A stretch of 64,000 nt of DNA from Pleurodeles waltl (GCF_031143425.1 NC_090445.1:1580478049-1580542048); one strand, 5' to 3'. Shown: positions 31,714 through 44,878, numbered from the stretch's first letter. The notes: generated by a model not told the origin, from the sequence alone. Program-made: numbers and translations.

Positions 31714-34399
31714 TGTAGGAAGTTGGCTCTGTATGTGCTATTTCAAAGTAAGGAATAGCATGCACAGAGTCCAAGGGTTCCCCTTAGAGGTAAAATAGTG
31801 GTAAAAATAGATAATACTAATGCTCTATTTTGTGGTAGTGTGGTCGAGCAGTAGGCTTATCCAAGGAGTAGTGTTAAGCATTTGTTGTACATACACATAG
31901 ACAATAAATGAGGTACACACACTCAGAGACAAATCCAGCCAATAGGTTTTTGTATAGAAAAATATCTTTTCTTAGTTTATTTTAAGAACCACAGGTTCAA
32001 ATTCTACATGTAATATCTCATTCGAAAGGTATTGCAGGTAAGTACTTTAGGAACTTTAAATCATAAAAATTGCATGTATACTTTTCAAGTTATTGACAAA
32101 TAGCTGTTTTAAAAGTGGACACAGTGCAATTTTCACAGTTCCTGGGGGAGGTAAGTTTTTGTTAATTTTACCAGGTAAGTAAGACACTTACAGGGTTCAG
32201 TTCTTGGTCCAAGGTAGCCCACCGTTGGGGGTTCAGAGCAACCCCAAAGTCACCACACCAGCAGCTCAGGGCCGGTCAGGTGCAGAGTTCAAAGTGGTGC
32301 CCAAAACACATAGGCTAGAATGGAGAGAAGGGGGTGCCCCGGTTCCGGTCTGCTTGCAGGTAAGTACCCGTGTCTTCGGAGGGCAGACCAGAGGGGTTTT
32401 GTAGGGCACCGGGGGGGACACAAGCCCACACAGAAATTTCACCCTCAGCGGCGCGGGGGCGGCCGGGTGCAGTGTAGAAACAGGCGTCGGGTTCGCAATG
32501 TTAGTCTATGAGAGATCTCGGGATCTCTTCAGCGCTGCAGGCAGGCAAGGGGGGGGTTCCTCGGGGAAACCTCCACTTGGGCAAGGGAGAGGGACTCCTG
32601 GGGGTCACTTCTCCAGTGAAAGTCCGGTCCTTCAGGTCCTGGGGGCTGCGGGTGCAGGGTCTCTCCCAGGCGTCGGGACTTTGGATTCAAAGAGTCGCGG
32701 TCAGGGGAAGCCTCGGGATTCCCTCTGCAGGCGGCGCTGTGGGGGCTCAGGGGGGACAGGTTTTGGTACTCACAGTATCAGAGTAGTCCTGGGGTCCCTC
32801 CTGAGGTGTTGGATCTCCACCAGCCGAGTCGGGGTCGCCGGGTGCAGTGTTGCAAGTCTCACGCTTCTTGCGGGGAGCTTGCAGGGTTCTTTCAAGGCTG
32901 CTGGAAACAAAGTCGCAGCCTTTCTTGGAGCAGGTCCGCTGTCCTCGGGAGTTTCTTGTCTTTTCGAAGCAGGGGCAGTCCTCAGAGGATGTCGAGGTCG
33001 CTGGTCCCTTTGGAAGGCGTCGCTGGAGCAGGATCTTTGGAAGGCAGGAGACAGGCCGGTGAGTTTCTGGAGCCAAGGCAGTAGTCGTCTTCTGGTCTTC
33101 CTCTGCAGGGGTTTTCAGCTAGGCAGTCCTTCTTCTTGTAGTTGCAGGAATCTAATTTTCTAGGGTTCAGGGTAGCCCTTAAATACTAAATTTAAGGGCG
33201 TGTTTAGGTCTGGGGGGTTAGTAGCCATTGGCTACTAGCCCTGAGGGTGGGTACACCCTCTTTGTGCCTCCTCCCAAGGGGAGGGGGTCACAATCCTAAC
33301 CCTATTGGGGGAATCCTCCATCTGCAAGATGGAGGATTTCTAAAAGTCAGAGTCACCTCAGCTCAGGACACCTTAGGGGCTGTCCTGACTGGCCAGTGAC
33401 TCCTCCTTGTTGCTTTCTTTGTTCCCTCCAGCCTTGCCGCCAAAAGTGGGGGCCGTGGCCGGAGGGGGCGGGCAACTCCACTAAGCTGGAGTGCCCTGCT
33501 GGGCTGTGACAAAGGGGTGAGCCTTTGAGGCTCACCGCCAGGTGTCACAGCTCCTGCCTGGGGGAGGTGTTAGCATCTCCACCCAGTGCAGGCTTTGTTA
33601 CTGGCCTCAGAGTGACAAAGGCACTCTCCCCATGGGGCCAGCAACATGTCTCTGGTGTGGCAGGCTGCTGGAACTAGTCAGCCTACACAGACAGTCGGTT
33701 AAGTTTCAGGGGGCACCTCTAAGGTGCCCTCTGTGGTGTATTTTACAATAAAATGTACACTGGCATCAGTGTGCATTTATTGTGCTGAGAAGTTTGATAC
33801 CAAACTTCCCAGTTTTCAGTGTAGCCATTATGGTGCTGTGGAGTTCGTGTTTGACAAACTCCCAGACCATATACTCTTATGGCTACCCTGCACTTACAAT
33901 GTCTAAGGTTTTGTTTAGACACTGTAGGGGTACCATGCTCATGCACTGGTACCCTCACCTATGGTATAGTGCACCCTGCCTTAGGGCTGTAAGGCCTGCT
34001 AGAGGGGTGTCTTACCTATACTGCATAGGCAGTGAGAGGCTGGCATGGCACCCTGAGGGGAGTGCCATGTCGACTTACTCGTTTTGTCCTCACTAGCACA
34101 CACAAGCTGGCAAGCAGTGTGTCTGTGCTGAGTGAGAGGTCTCCAGGGTGGCATAAGACATGCTGCAGCCCTTAGAGACCTTCCTTGGCATCAGGGCCCT
34201 TGGTACTAGAAGTACCAGTTACAAGGGACTTATCTGGATGCCAGGGTCTGCCAATTGTGGATACAAAAGTACAGGTTAGGGAAAGAACACTGGTGCTGGG
34301 GCCTGGTTAGCAGGCCTCAGCACACTTTCAATTGTAAACATAGCATCAGCAAAGGCAAAAAGTCAGGGGGCAACCATGCCAAGGAGGCATTTCCTTACA
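31714..34399 (-). mobile_element. LTR-type element, likely solo LTR, 2,686 bp
   Basis: It is bounded by TGTAGGAAG...TTCCTTACA (TG...CA ends with a short terminal inverted repeat) and by 5-bp duplications GTGTG, as for Ty3/gypsy-like or retroviral LTRs. The minus-strand orientation is taken from homology of its 34399 end with the start of the element at 60979: both carry an identical 17-bp CCCCCTGACTTTTTGCC block exactly 29 bases in. AATAAA lies on the minus strand near 33780. No coding motif is found inside; GC-rich frames at 32200-33160 are not called. It could instead be a short non-autonomous LTR element. Confidence 0.75.
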
Positions 34400-34404
34400 G
34401 TGTG
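34400..34404. repeat. Target-site duplication GTGTG, right
   Basis: The right copy of GTGTG directly follows the CCTTACA end, after which the 34-bp array continues. Confidence 0.8.
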
Positions 34405-34790
34405 CACCATACATTCCATAAGAATACATCCATTTATAGTCCACACACTAATTCAAAATGCACCCTCTATGCACCATACATTCTATAAGAATACATCCAT
34501 CTGTAGTCCACACGCTACTTCAAGATACACCTAGCTGTGCACCATGCATTATAAACAGTTAATTCAGCTCTAGTGCATACACTATATCAGACGTCAATCA
34601 TTTATATTCCACACAAAATATCAGCATATGTCTACCTATAGTCCATGCTAAATCAGCATTCACCCATCCCGGGTTTATACGCTAAATCAGAATAGATTAA
34701 TCACTTGGAAATACACTACTACAGAATAAATCCATCAAGACTCCTTGAATTATATCAACATATATACATATATGCCCATACACGGTATCA
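34405..34790 (+). repeat. ~34-bp tandem repeat, right part
   Basis: Copies such as CACCATACATTCTATAAGAA and ATACATCCATCTGTAGTCCA continue the array interrupted at 31713, fading out near 34790. Confidence 0.83.
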
Positions 34791-37402
34791 GCTTCCTGCT
34801 TATTCATTTTGTGGCTGGCCTGCCTCTCACCACATTTAATTCTGCATAGTACACCCAGAGCCACTGGAATTATGTGCTTATGTGGCAAGACATTTTCTGC
34901 AATATTATGAATTTGCTGCATTGCCCAAATAATCCATCGCTTGCTGCATAGTTTTCCGATTTTAAGAAAATAAAATCTTCACTAAGGGATGAAGATATAC
35001 TAAAAAGTTTGCCACTTATGATACCACACTTCGGCAGGCCCTTTTCACAGATCAACTGGTCACCTTTTGCAGAAAAAGTCTTGACAACTTTCAGTTCCAT
35101 ATTGTGGATTTAAGCTATAAACTGACTCTAAAAGGCAAAACCTTGGCTTATACAGTGTTTACATGTGTATAAATGACAAAGTAGTAAAGTAATACTGTCA
35201 CAAAATGTGGTACATTAAGTCACATAATTTGACTTTTCTTGCCACATAAAGTCTTCCATCGGTTTGGTTTAATCTCCTATTCTTTGCAGAGATTCTATGG
35301 GGCGCAGAGTGGAGGTTGTCATGTATTCCATATTTCCATTTGTCTTTCTCTGATCAATACACTAAGCTCTGCATGAACTCAACAGGAACAAAAGACCTGA
35401 AAACCGTGCGGCATATGAATTTGGGGCATGATAAACCAGCTCACTGAGTTCCCGCAAGGGGTCCTGGTTTTAGCAATACAGAAGCTGTTGAGTTGGGGGC
35501 AAGTTTCAATAGCCATTCTGAGCCATGTTTGGAGATACAAAAAGCCAGTCAGTTGTAGTCCAGAGAAAGGAGTTAATTGCTAAACTATTTCACACTACGT
35601 CAGTGCTGCGTGTGATGGATGAAGTGACATTTGACAGAAGTTCCATTGCATTCATTGGCCCTTTGGGAGCGCACACAATGGCTCGGAAGGGCACAGGACA
35701 ACAGTGTTTAGGGAGCTGATGTCGTAGCATGCATGCATTTATTCCATGTAGGGCAAGGCTGACTTCCGTTGACATTTATTAAGACAACAATGTGCGCCCA
35801 CCCTCTGAGCAGCGTGACAGGCCTTTGGTGGGTTCTTTCACGACCCCTGGGTGCCGTGATATCTTCAGATGTCCTGTGGGCCTGTGGTGCTGGGGAGAGA
35901 AGGAAAGTCCTCAGAGGGAGGCACCCCGGCATTCCTGGTCGCTAACAGGCCGTGGAATCGTTTGCATAACATAACAGGTGCAGCTCGGCCTCAGAAAAAG
36001 AATTAACGAGGCAGTCAGATTTTCCATAAATGAAAGTCGTGGGGGTCCTTGCCCCCTCCGTGGCTGCTACTAATGTAGTTATATACCGCGCTGTTACACT
36101 CTGGCGGTGACAACGAATAATTCACGGTAAGCTGAGGTGCAGCGAGAAAACGAGGCGGGGGATGAGCGGGCACGCAGGAGGAAATAGAAAATATCTCACA
36201 AAAAGGTATTGTCCAAACAACGTGTTTGGATCAAAAACTCTACTTTCTGATACTGACTCGTCATTGTCAGCCCACTCACCTCATTGTGTGATCCTGAGCT
36301 AATCAAAGTAGCATAATGTGCATTCTTTCTGCTGCCCAAACTGACGGCATCAGTCGAACTTCCTGTTGTAAGCAATACACAACAATCCTCAACAATACAC
36401 AACGTAACACTTAACTGGTAAGTTGATACTATTGCGCGATTTCCGGTTGCAACAAATAACAACAATATACTCTGGGCAAATACAGATCCTCCCAAATTCT
36501 GCTCGTTTCCGCTCTATCATTCCCGCTTTCTTGTCCTCATACATATGCAGAACACGCCCTCCCCCCCCCCCCCCCCCCCCCAAGGGCCTATGATGGAGGA
36601 AGGGACTTCGAAGGGGCACCGGTATCTCAGGGCTGAAATAGCACATCAGTAAATAGCCCCCTTTCTGGGCCATGTCACCCCTAGACAATGGGGACAAAGG
36701 CGCCCTTTTGGAGTCTTCCCTTTCAAAGGCAAACGCGGGTCCCAGAGGGACGAGCGGAGAAAGGGAGCAGGAGAAAATCACTTTCTCATCAGGAAGTAAA
36801 GAAGAGATATATGGCCGCGCGCTAACTAGGCCCAGACCTCTTTCTTCCTGCTCGCGAGCCGATGGGGAAGCTCTTTGTCTGAAAGTCACAAAGGAGACAA
36901 TTGTCCGCCCTGAGCAGGATTTTACCACAGATGATATAGGTAAACTAAAGTGAAAGAGAGTACGGCAAGTTCTAGTGGCCACACCCAGTATGTCAGCAGG
37001 ACGCCATGTTTGTTGTCCTTCGCTTTTCTGAAACATAGCATTGCTATCAGGTGCGTTACTTCAGTCTGCATGTGATTTACATGCACATTAAATAAACGCA
37101 CATTGTTTGTTTTCTGGCACCACAGCATCCCACTCTATAAGGGTCCGAGTCTTTTTAACGTCCCCCCCGTGTTGTCTTTGGTGTCTTGGATAGGGATGGG
37201 CGAGCTACTGGAAGCATTAGCCAAGCTCAAGTCTTCTTGGACCCTTGAGCCCAAAGCGAGATGAGCTTTCATGTGGCTTCTGCATTCCACCCACACTGTA
37301 CCCGCATGCGCCAAGAATTATCTGCAAGGCAGTAACCTTTGGTGAGTGCACAAGTCCTTAAAAACAGAAGCGGGGGACGAAACAAGTTAGGCAGTATGCA
37401 AG
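34791..37402. other. Unassigned stretch with a 21-C run
   Basis: No gene is recognised. A pure C run lies at about 36561-36581. GC-richer DNA at 36480-36960 supports overlapping frames on both strands without domains. Confidence 0.45.
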
Positions 37403-37535
37403 TGACATCATGGCGTGTGACATCACAGTACATGACATCACTGCGTGTGACATCACAACGTGTGACCGCACATGTCATCACATGAAGTGGCATCGCAGCC
37501 CATGACCTCACAGGAAGTGAATCACAAGAAGTGAC
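37403..37535. repeat. 15-bp tandem repeat with TGACATCA cores
   Basis: TGACATCA starts at 37403, 37418, 37433 and 37448, then TGACCGCA at 37463, an exact 15-bp period. The array decays into GTGGCATCGC, CATGACCTCAC and GTGACAGC variants. TGACATCA is one base from the CRE consensus, so the array could bind bZIP factors, but that is inference only. Confidence 0.8.
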
Positions 37536-37951
37536 AGCAGACCATAAGACCTCACTAATCTGTTTAGCAGGTCTATCGAGTACATTTGAAAGCATCACAA
37601 TATTTAACAAATGAAATTTAGCATCTGGGATGTGCCATAAAAGTGGCACAATGACGCAAAATCTGGGCCTCAACTTGTACATTCGTTTTTATGGGCGAGC
37701 GCAAAGCACTCTGTCCATAAAGTAATCTCTCTTTGGGCTTCAAACCACGCCCAGGTCACGTCAGTCTCTTTCATTGGTTCCTAGGCTTGTTCTTTAAAAT
37801 CTGCTTGCTTTCATTTGTGAAAGGTATGCATACGTCATGCCTTTTCCGTTGTTTAGCCCGCCTACACAGCACCGGTAAACTACTAGAAACATACGAGGCT
37901 CAATGTTTTGAGCCTAGTTTCTTCACTACTTTATCTGTTCATTTTCCCCGC

Positions 37952-38051
37952 AGCGCGATCACGCTGGGGTTTATATAGCGCAATCGTGCTCCATTTTTTC
38001 ATTTTCAATTTCAGCGTGATCGCGCTACATTTTACATAGCACGATCACGCT
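37952..38051. repeat. Four 14-bp GATC-centred near-palindromes
   Basis: AGCGCGATCACGCT (37952), AGCGCAATCGTGCT (37977), AGCGTGATCGCGCT (38013) and AGCACGATCACGCT (38038) are spaced 25, 36 and 25 bp apart. This equals a two-copy ~61-bp tandem repeat with two palindromes per unit, separated by T-rich spacers. Confidence 0.8.
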
Positions 38052-38092
38052 GTTTTTTTTCTTTTAATTTGTGTAGTAAGAAAAGTTAGGTT

Positions 38093-38165
38093 AGGAGTTT
38101 ACAACGCAAATAGCTCCAACTTGAGCAAATGCGAGACCCGTTGCATTGAAAATGCTTGTTTAAAT
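38093..38165 (-). repeat. Dispersed repeat copy (partner at 9868-9955)
   Basis: The reverse complement of AGGAGTTTACAACGCAAATA through AAAATGCTTGTTT matches the copy at 9868 over about 70 bp. Confidence 0.6.
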
Positions 38166-38304
38166 TCCTTCCACAACAAAAATGGCAACAAGGAGACATG
38201 TGACAGTAAATCCGTTCTGCTTATTTGACTGCAAAGTCAGCCTTTTAAAATATCTTTTAGGGTTAAGACACCTGCTGCAGAGATCTTTGTGTGGTCGGTA
38301 AATC

Positions 38305-38375
38305 ATCTGTGATGTAAAGTGCTCTGACACCCTGCATTTGGAAGAGTAGCGCTATAAAAAATAAATCAAAATAGC
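38305..38375 (+). repeat. LINE/SINE-like 3' tail
   Basis: GTAAAGTGCTCTGACACCCT, then AGAGTAGCGCTATAAAAAAT, then AAAT repeats, is the layout of L2-like 3' tails shared by many vertebrate SINEs. The body of the element is not resolved. Confidence 0.5.
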
Positions 38376-40429
38376 GACATTTAAAATGTTATCTGTGTAA
38401 ATACTGGGGCAGACTCACACATCTGACATTCTTACAGTGCATGTATACGTCTTATATACAGAGACTGCACCAAGTCAAAAGCGTGCCTCTCTTAACCACC
38501 TGTGAAGTGATAAGGGGTACGCCTTTGTTTCCTATCCATTGCATTTGGGTGTGAGGCGCCCAATAGCTCCCAGCCAGGATACTCCAAAAAAAAGGAGGCC
38601 TGCATACTCCTTAACTTCGACCTTTGTTATGGGCCCAACTGGAATCTGATAAGCCTCCTCCATGCCTGGACCAGCTTCTCCTAACTAAAGCAGACATTGA
38701 GCAGGTGGTGCGGATTGTGTCTCAGTGTCTTAAAAATGACACTGGGACAGGTTTAGCATATTTTTGTGGTGCCCAACCTCTTGGCAGGGTAGACAGTGTC
38801 CCCCCTGTAAAAATAAGTGGGTAGATGTCGTCTACCTGCATCTACGTTTGACCCGTGCCACGCCTTTGATGTGAAATGGGCAAGAAAAAGGGATAGATAC
38901 TCTTTTAGTGCCGGTATTGTACAATGTGGAACTAGAAAACCTGGGATCAGTCATGCCTTCCCTACTTCATAAACATGTGTGATACATGGCAAATGTCTTA
39001 TTTTACAGTCTCATTTTTTCAATATCACATATGGGAATACCTTCAATTATGCAAGTTTAGGATGAGCACTGTACAAACAACGATTTTGCTTAAATTAAAG
39101 ATTATAATGTTAATTTAAAAATCTAGTCCACATATTATGGCATACACATCACAAGTCACTTTCCCCTTAGTTCAAAATTCTTTTTGTTGGGTGGAGGGAC
39201 AGGAATGTTTCAAAATTATAATTATTAATAGATGCCTGTTGATGCAGTGATATAATCAGATGTACTTGAATGAAACACTTTTTTGAATTTTAAAGAAACT
39301 TTTTACAAGATGTTTGTTGTATGATTTATTTGTTAAATACTTTCAGGGCTCGACTCAAGCAGAACTTTGGCTCAGCTCTGGATTACAGGCCCTGTTAATT
39401 TGCAGGCTCGCGCACCTTTAGTTTTGTAGTCCCAGGACATCTTTTAATAGGCAGTTACTACGTGAACAACCCATGTGGGTTTTATTGTGGTGTGGTACTG
39501 CAGTTGTTCTGTTTATTGTCTGAGTGCCTAGCTCCTGCCCCAGGTTCTGATAGAGCTGATACCATCTTGTCTTTTTGATTCTGTTTTCAATGTACCTGGG
39601 GATGATCTCTCCTTGATCTTATCATGTTTTTGTTTCTCTCAACTTTCTTATCTCTTTCTGCCTCTGACTGGTTATTTTCCCACTCTTCAGTCACTCTGAA
39701 CAGTCTTTCATGTCCATGTCTTCCTAAGACTCTAGGGGTCCTCGTCCCCAGGCTTTCTGCCCTCCCTGATTTACAGTCCTAAGAACCAATTGCCTCAGGG
39801 CTTCTTGACCATATATAAATATTATCAGTAGATCTCACTTGCCCATGGTTCCATATGTCTGAGCCTACAATGGTCCATTACTTTGATTACAGTACTTATG
39901 TGTGCAGCAGTGTAACAGAATATGAACCAAATCACATTTGTCCTCCAGGAGGCTTATCTTGCATTTTAGACTATGTACTGGCATTGTACTATTATAGTAC
40001 AAGATAAATTGGTGGCCAGAGTCACTGACAAGTTTCCCATTTGTGTGCTCATTTTGTTGGTTGGCTGGCTGCTTTATAACAAAATGGATGACAATTTTCA
40101 GGAGCATTTCGGGTACAAGACAGCTGTGGAGGATGTGGGTTGGCAGGACAAGACACACATAAAGAGTACCAGCCAAACATGTGTTACTAAATGGCCGGCA
40201 TTTTACTGACTAAGACATAGAAAAAATGTCAGAGTTCAGGCCAGTTAACTCTACAAAGTTTGCTATGGTGTGTATCATAGAGATCACCTGGTAAGACATT
40301 CAAGAGTTTGCCATCTCAAAAATGCAAATTAACTGTTCATTGGGTCTCTGAAGCAGCTCTCAAGCCACATGTGGAACCTAGCAACTGATCAATAAATTGA
40401 ACTGTAATCATTTGTATACAGAATGTTTA
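38376..40429. other. Unassigned AT-rich stretch
   Basis: No gene or recognisable element is seen. Confidence 0.5.
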
Positions 40430-41030
40430 GCCTACATATCAGACAAGGCTCCAGGCTGCTACGGCCAATAATAGGGAGCCCTCTTCAGACAGTGCAAGGT
40501 CCTCAATTACCACATGGTAGCCAAGCAAGTAAGCCTGAGTGAGCCAGTGAGGAAGGGGAAAGCGAAGGTGATGTGTGTCAAGTATAAAGATGACAGTGGG
40601 GAAACTGAGTGAAGATATGATGCCACCGAACATGGCTGTATTTTGTGCGAAAATGAGAGTACCAAGTATGGAGCCCTGGGTGGTGCCCCCTGGTAATCAA
40701 GTGCGCACCAGGACTCAGAAGATGTCTAGTCAGCAAGACGGAAGGAGAACCAGGAGAATGCTGTGCCAGGGATCTCCAAGTTGTCTGAAGTAAAAAAGGA
40801 CTAGGTGGCAGGAATGTGGTTGTTGCTACTGTAAATAGGACAAAGAAATGTGTAAGATTTGTTGCAATGTAGTGTATTCTGTGAAAACCACCTGCAGGGC
40901 ATTGCAGCAATATCAGCAGAGAGGTATATGATCTGTTGGACACGGAAGTTCAAATGCAATGGAAAGAAATTAAAGAAGTGGGTCCAGGTTCTACTTGGAG
41001 GGGCCAGCAAGATCAACAGATAGTTATTTT
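40430..41030 (-). pseudogene. Decayed non-LTR (CR1/L2-like) reverse transcriptase fragment
   Basis: The minus strand suggests a spacer like RTWTHFFNFFPLHLNFRVQQ (compare GLxxxxLxWFxSYLxGRxQxV), then a GTTQGSILGT-like box (compare GVPQGSVLGP), then VIFILDTHHLRFPLP where YADDTQLYFSLP is expected, and a Leu-rich helix. Frames change between boxes and YADD is lost. The call rests on pattern resemblance and not on a firm motif, so chance similarity cannot be excluded. Confidence 0.4.
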
Positions 41031-43734
41031 GTTTTGGGGAACACTGCTGCAGTGTTAAAGAAGTGATGGTGGATATCCCAACAGAAATAATAGAATATAA
41101 GTTGAGATTAGTTGGACATGGGAGGTCGAGGGTTGATGACGTGAAAGACTCATACCATCAAACAGAGACAGTGCCAAAAGGCCTTTTTAAGAGTAATGTC
41201 TGCACTCATAGGCTCAGTACTCTTCAATAAATGTTAACTGATTTGAGAATTTGGTTGAAGCCAGCCATTGTAGTAAAATAATTTTGGAGAAAGCAGTGTC
41301 AACTGCAGAGGGACCTGATGGAGAAATGAAAACAAAGGGGAGAGCACAAGGAAGGAGAACAGTTTTGTCTACATCTTTTGGATTGTTATAGGGAAAAATG
41401 TTGTATTATATGTGGGGATTTTATATTTTGTCACTGACACAAGAAGGTCCGATAGGTAACAAAGTCATGTGCTGTTAAGGGGCAAAGTGCTATGGGAAAC
41501 CAAGCGAAAGCAGGAGAGATTCTTAGGTACTGCTGAGTTTTGAGGAAAAAGTGTACTTCAATGTGATGACTGCCTGTACTATATAAGATTAGGCAGGTCA
41601 GGGGTAAGGTTGGAGAAGTCAAATGTGTACTTCAGCAGGTTGGTCAGATAGTTTGTCCTTTGCAGTTTACTTATGAGATTTGTATTTCTCTCAAGAAAAA
41701 GTAGGACCACTCTCAACAACATGTGCTCTCTACTTGACTAAGAACCTGGTGACTATTTAAAGTTGCTTCCACCGACTGTGAAGGCTTGATGGCCAGTGAT
41801 TTGTGTTTTCTACAATTTGCAGGTCATCTTCTCAAGGAGACCGAAATGCGTTATTTCAGAATAATTTAATAATTTTAGCATAAGGGCCTGTTTGTGGGAG
41901 TGTCTGATAATTTTGTACTTGATTTGAACATGCAATGTCAGATCCCTTCATTCATCAATGGAAGCCGAGGTCTTTCGCTACTGATGTCCTCAGGTTCATT
42001 CTACTATGGCTCTGCAAACTGGTGTGAGGAAGGACATCCTTTCTACAACTGACTCTCAAAGTAGTGAGGGTGAGCAGTCAAAGGTGTAGGGGATTAGAAC
42101 TCACAACTCGTCAAACAACAGACACCCAATACACATCCCACTGCTTATCTTAGTAAAAAGTACTTTAAAAACACAGCAAAATGTAATACTCCACAATCCA
42201 CTGGGGCTTAGCTATGGCGTTATGATTCAAACTATGATACCTAGGTAAGCGTTTTGCACCTTCTATGGCACCCACGTTCCATTCTAGGAGCTTCTCTAGT
42301 GTCTATAGGACTTCAGCCTGGACCTAGGCATATGCATAGATTAGGCACAGGTGCAATTCACTAGGACTCTACTCAAGGAATATTTTGGACTTCAGTTACC
42401 CAAAATGGGATCACAATTAACAGTCACTGCTCCTGCTGCAGAACACAAACTACATGTCTAGTTCAGACTTTGGCATGCAAGGCCCCATTAACTGCTCAAA
42501 TTGCATCAGTCATGCAAGGCTGGTGTGTGTCTCCTGTCTGTCACTTTCAGCATTAACTCTGCTGGCATGGGACAATGTCAAAGGCTTTTGTTGGGTCTTA
42601 CGTCAGGGCAAGGCGAGCAGCAGAGCAGGGCTAAGCAGTGGACATCTGTCCTTGCAGATGCAGACTTGGGGCTGGGATCACACATGGTGCTCACCTGGCA
42701 GGTGCATACTCCAGCCAGGGATCAGGCTTCTGCTTCAGTGCTGATGGCAGTTCCTCCACTGGATTTGCAAGGAGTTGAGCAGCAGAAGCACCTATTCTTC
42801 CGGTGTTACAGGGGCACTGGCCAGCTTGCAGTACTTCTCTAGCCTAATTTCTGTGTGGCTCTCAGTGGGGAGGATGGTGGGAGACCCTTCACAACATGGC
42901 TCAGCTTAGCTTCACTCCTAAGGGCAGTCAGAAATGTCTGGGTGTTCCACATGCTAAGAACACAGCTGATGTCTCTTCTTGGACAGTCTCTTCTCATAGA
43001 GGGCAAGACGTTCTCCTTCCCTCCCTGAGCAGGCAGGCATGCTGAACATTCAGTGTCTCCAGCAAGTTGTACAAATTTCAGATGGTGTTGTCTCACCTCT
43101 GGAAGACTGGCTGCCTGCAGCCACAAGCCTTAATCACACAGAAGCTCTTCATGCATTCTGCAGAGCACTCCCTTTCTTAGTCAAGAAGAATTTGGAGGGA
43201 ACAAATTGGAGTGGAACGGATCTGACTCATAAACATTTTCCAGGTGGAGAATGTGGACCCAGTAAGGTTTCAGAACCTGTTTGGGGTGGCTATGTTTCAA
43301 ATGTAATTTTCACGCTGCGCCTCAGACAATGCCTTTACGCAAGGCGATAGCTGTCACAGCTGGTAATAATGAGGCTGGCTCAAAGCAGGTGTTTCCAAAA
43401 TAAGTCCAAATTGAAGTGTGCAATCTATGCACATGGCTGTTATCACCCTTCCTTAAGCAGTAACCAGGAACAGGAACAAACAAAAGAACAGCCCTACCTA
43501 GAACGTCCTCACGTTGAACAACAGAAACTGCAATTCCACCTCTCACCCCTACCATCCAACAGATATCAGTGCTCAGGGAGAACTAAGCAGCAGCCAATTT
43601 CTAGCAAAGTCTTCATTGAATTTGTAAAGGTAGCCCTCTCCCATCATCTCTTGCTTCAGAATCTGTATTTCCAACCTCCATTCACAGGAATGCAGCAAAT
43701 GGGCTTCCACTTATTGGGGAAGCTGTATATTATT
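41031..43734. other. Unassigned stretch
   Basis: No gene is recognised. Open frames at 42454-42842 and 43369-43827 lack domains. GGAGACCGAAATGCG near 41838 resembles the end motif of Penelope-like elements only weakly. Confidence 0.45.
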
Positions 43735-44005
43735 TTCAAATTCTTTTTATTAATCTTTTCAAGCAATGAAAAGAAAGAAGAATTAGGTACATATAAAAAG
43801 GCAGGACCACACTCCAGATGGCACTAAGCGACGTAATTGAGTAGAAAGTTCTTCTAAAATAGCCAATGAAAGAAAGCAACATATTGGCACCTACACTATC
43901 AGTTTTATCCCATTGTTTTAGGAGACATTTGCACCAAGTGCAAATCCACAGCACACCAACACCAAAAGTCAATTTCATCACACATAACAGTAAAGCACTG
44001 TAATG
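43735..44005 (-). pseudogene. Old L1, 3' remnant
   Basis: On the minus strand this continues the old L1 found at 51921-53603 after removal of the younger L1. It ends in an AATAAAAAG-rich tail near 43735. No coding part is readable. The assignment is mainly positional, because the younger L1 and its duplicated target site separate the two pieces. Confidence 0.55.
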
Positions 44006-44015
44006 GACTATGAAC
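44006..44015. repeat. L1 target-site duplication GACTATGAAC, left
   Basis: GACTATGAAC occurs here next to the poly(A) side and again at 51911-51920 next to the 5' end of the L1. Confidence 0.88.
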
Positions 44016-44878
44016 GATTTTTTAAATAAATGTTTTTATTAACATTTGCCTTTAAGTAAGTACAGAAAGTACCATGGCATTGACAGATTATTAACACATC
44101 ATAGGACAACATTATTTGCTTCTTCTGGACACACTTTAGGGTCTATTATTTGTATTATTTGTCACATCTTGTCCCTATGTCAGTGCCTCGCTTTTATACG
44201 TCCTCAGCTGTGTCCTTTGGGTGCAGCCTTCCCTGAGAACGTCTGTCATGTACCATGCTATCATTTAGTTCCCCATTCAACTGTCTTAACCAAACTCTGA
44301 ATAACATAATAACATGATGGCGTGCTTAGGGACATTCTAGGGTTAGTTGCTGGGAGATGTTGGGGTGTACCCACGCCAGGGAAGGGGCCCGGCTCTTAAC
44401 TCCATCTCCATCACTTGGTTTGCATGTCAGTGTGTCAGGGGCCACTCCAATTGATGCTTAGTTACTCTCCCAGCCCGTTCAATACGAGGTCTTTGAAGGC
44501 CTGTGTCTCATTCTGGCCTCCCGTTACACCACCCCACGTCTATCGTGGTCCTGGTCCTTTCCTTACAGCTCATGTGACCTACATTCCGACTTTGTGTCTT
44601 CTATTTCTCGATATCTTACCTTACATGTCAACCGTCCCCACCTCAGTGTCTTCTTCTCCCTTCACTATACGTTCCCATTTCATTAGTATCTCTTCCCACA
44701 CCAGAGCAATGGGTGTCTGTCTCAGGCCCCATGCCTCTTCACACTTCAGGGCTTGTAGTTTAGCTCTGGCCCATTTCAACCCATCTCGTCTCCATTCAGC
44801 CAATGAGGGGCCCTTGGGTGACCTCCAGCCCTGTGCAACTAATCTCCTAAATAGGACCAGCGCCAGGTCCAGGAAGCG
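44016..44878 (-). other. L1 3' UTR
   Basis: This is about 860 bp after the ORF2 stop (44879-44881), rich in C/T on the plus strand, ending in a TTTTTTAAATAAATGTTTTTATT stretch whose minus-strand reading includes AATAAAAACA. No G-run or conserved gene was recognised. Confidence 0.75.

Noticed and set aside
32200..33163. Open frames up to 221 codons inside the LTR-type element
   Set aside because: They are GC-rich, overlapping on both strands and motif-free. LTRs normally do not code.
36389..37036. 215-codon minus-strand frame spanning a 21-C run
   Set aside because: It includes a poly-Gly run from the C tract, has no domain and conflicts with an equally open plus frame.
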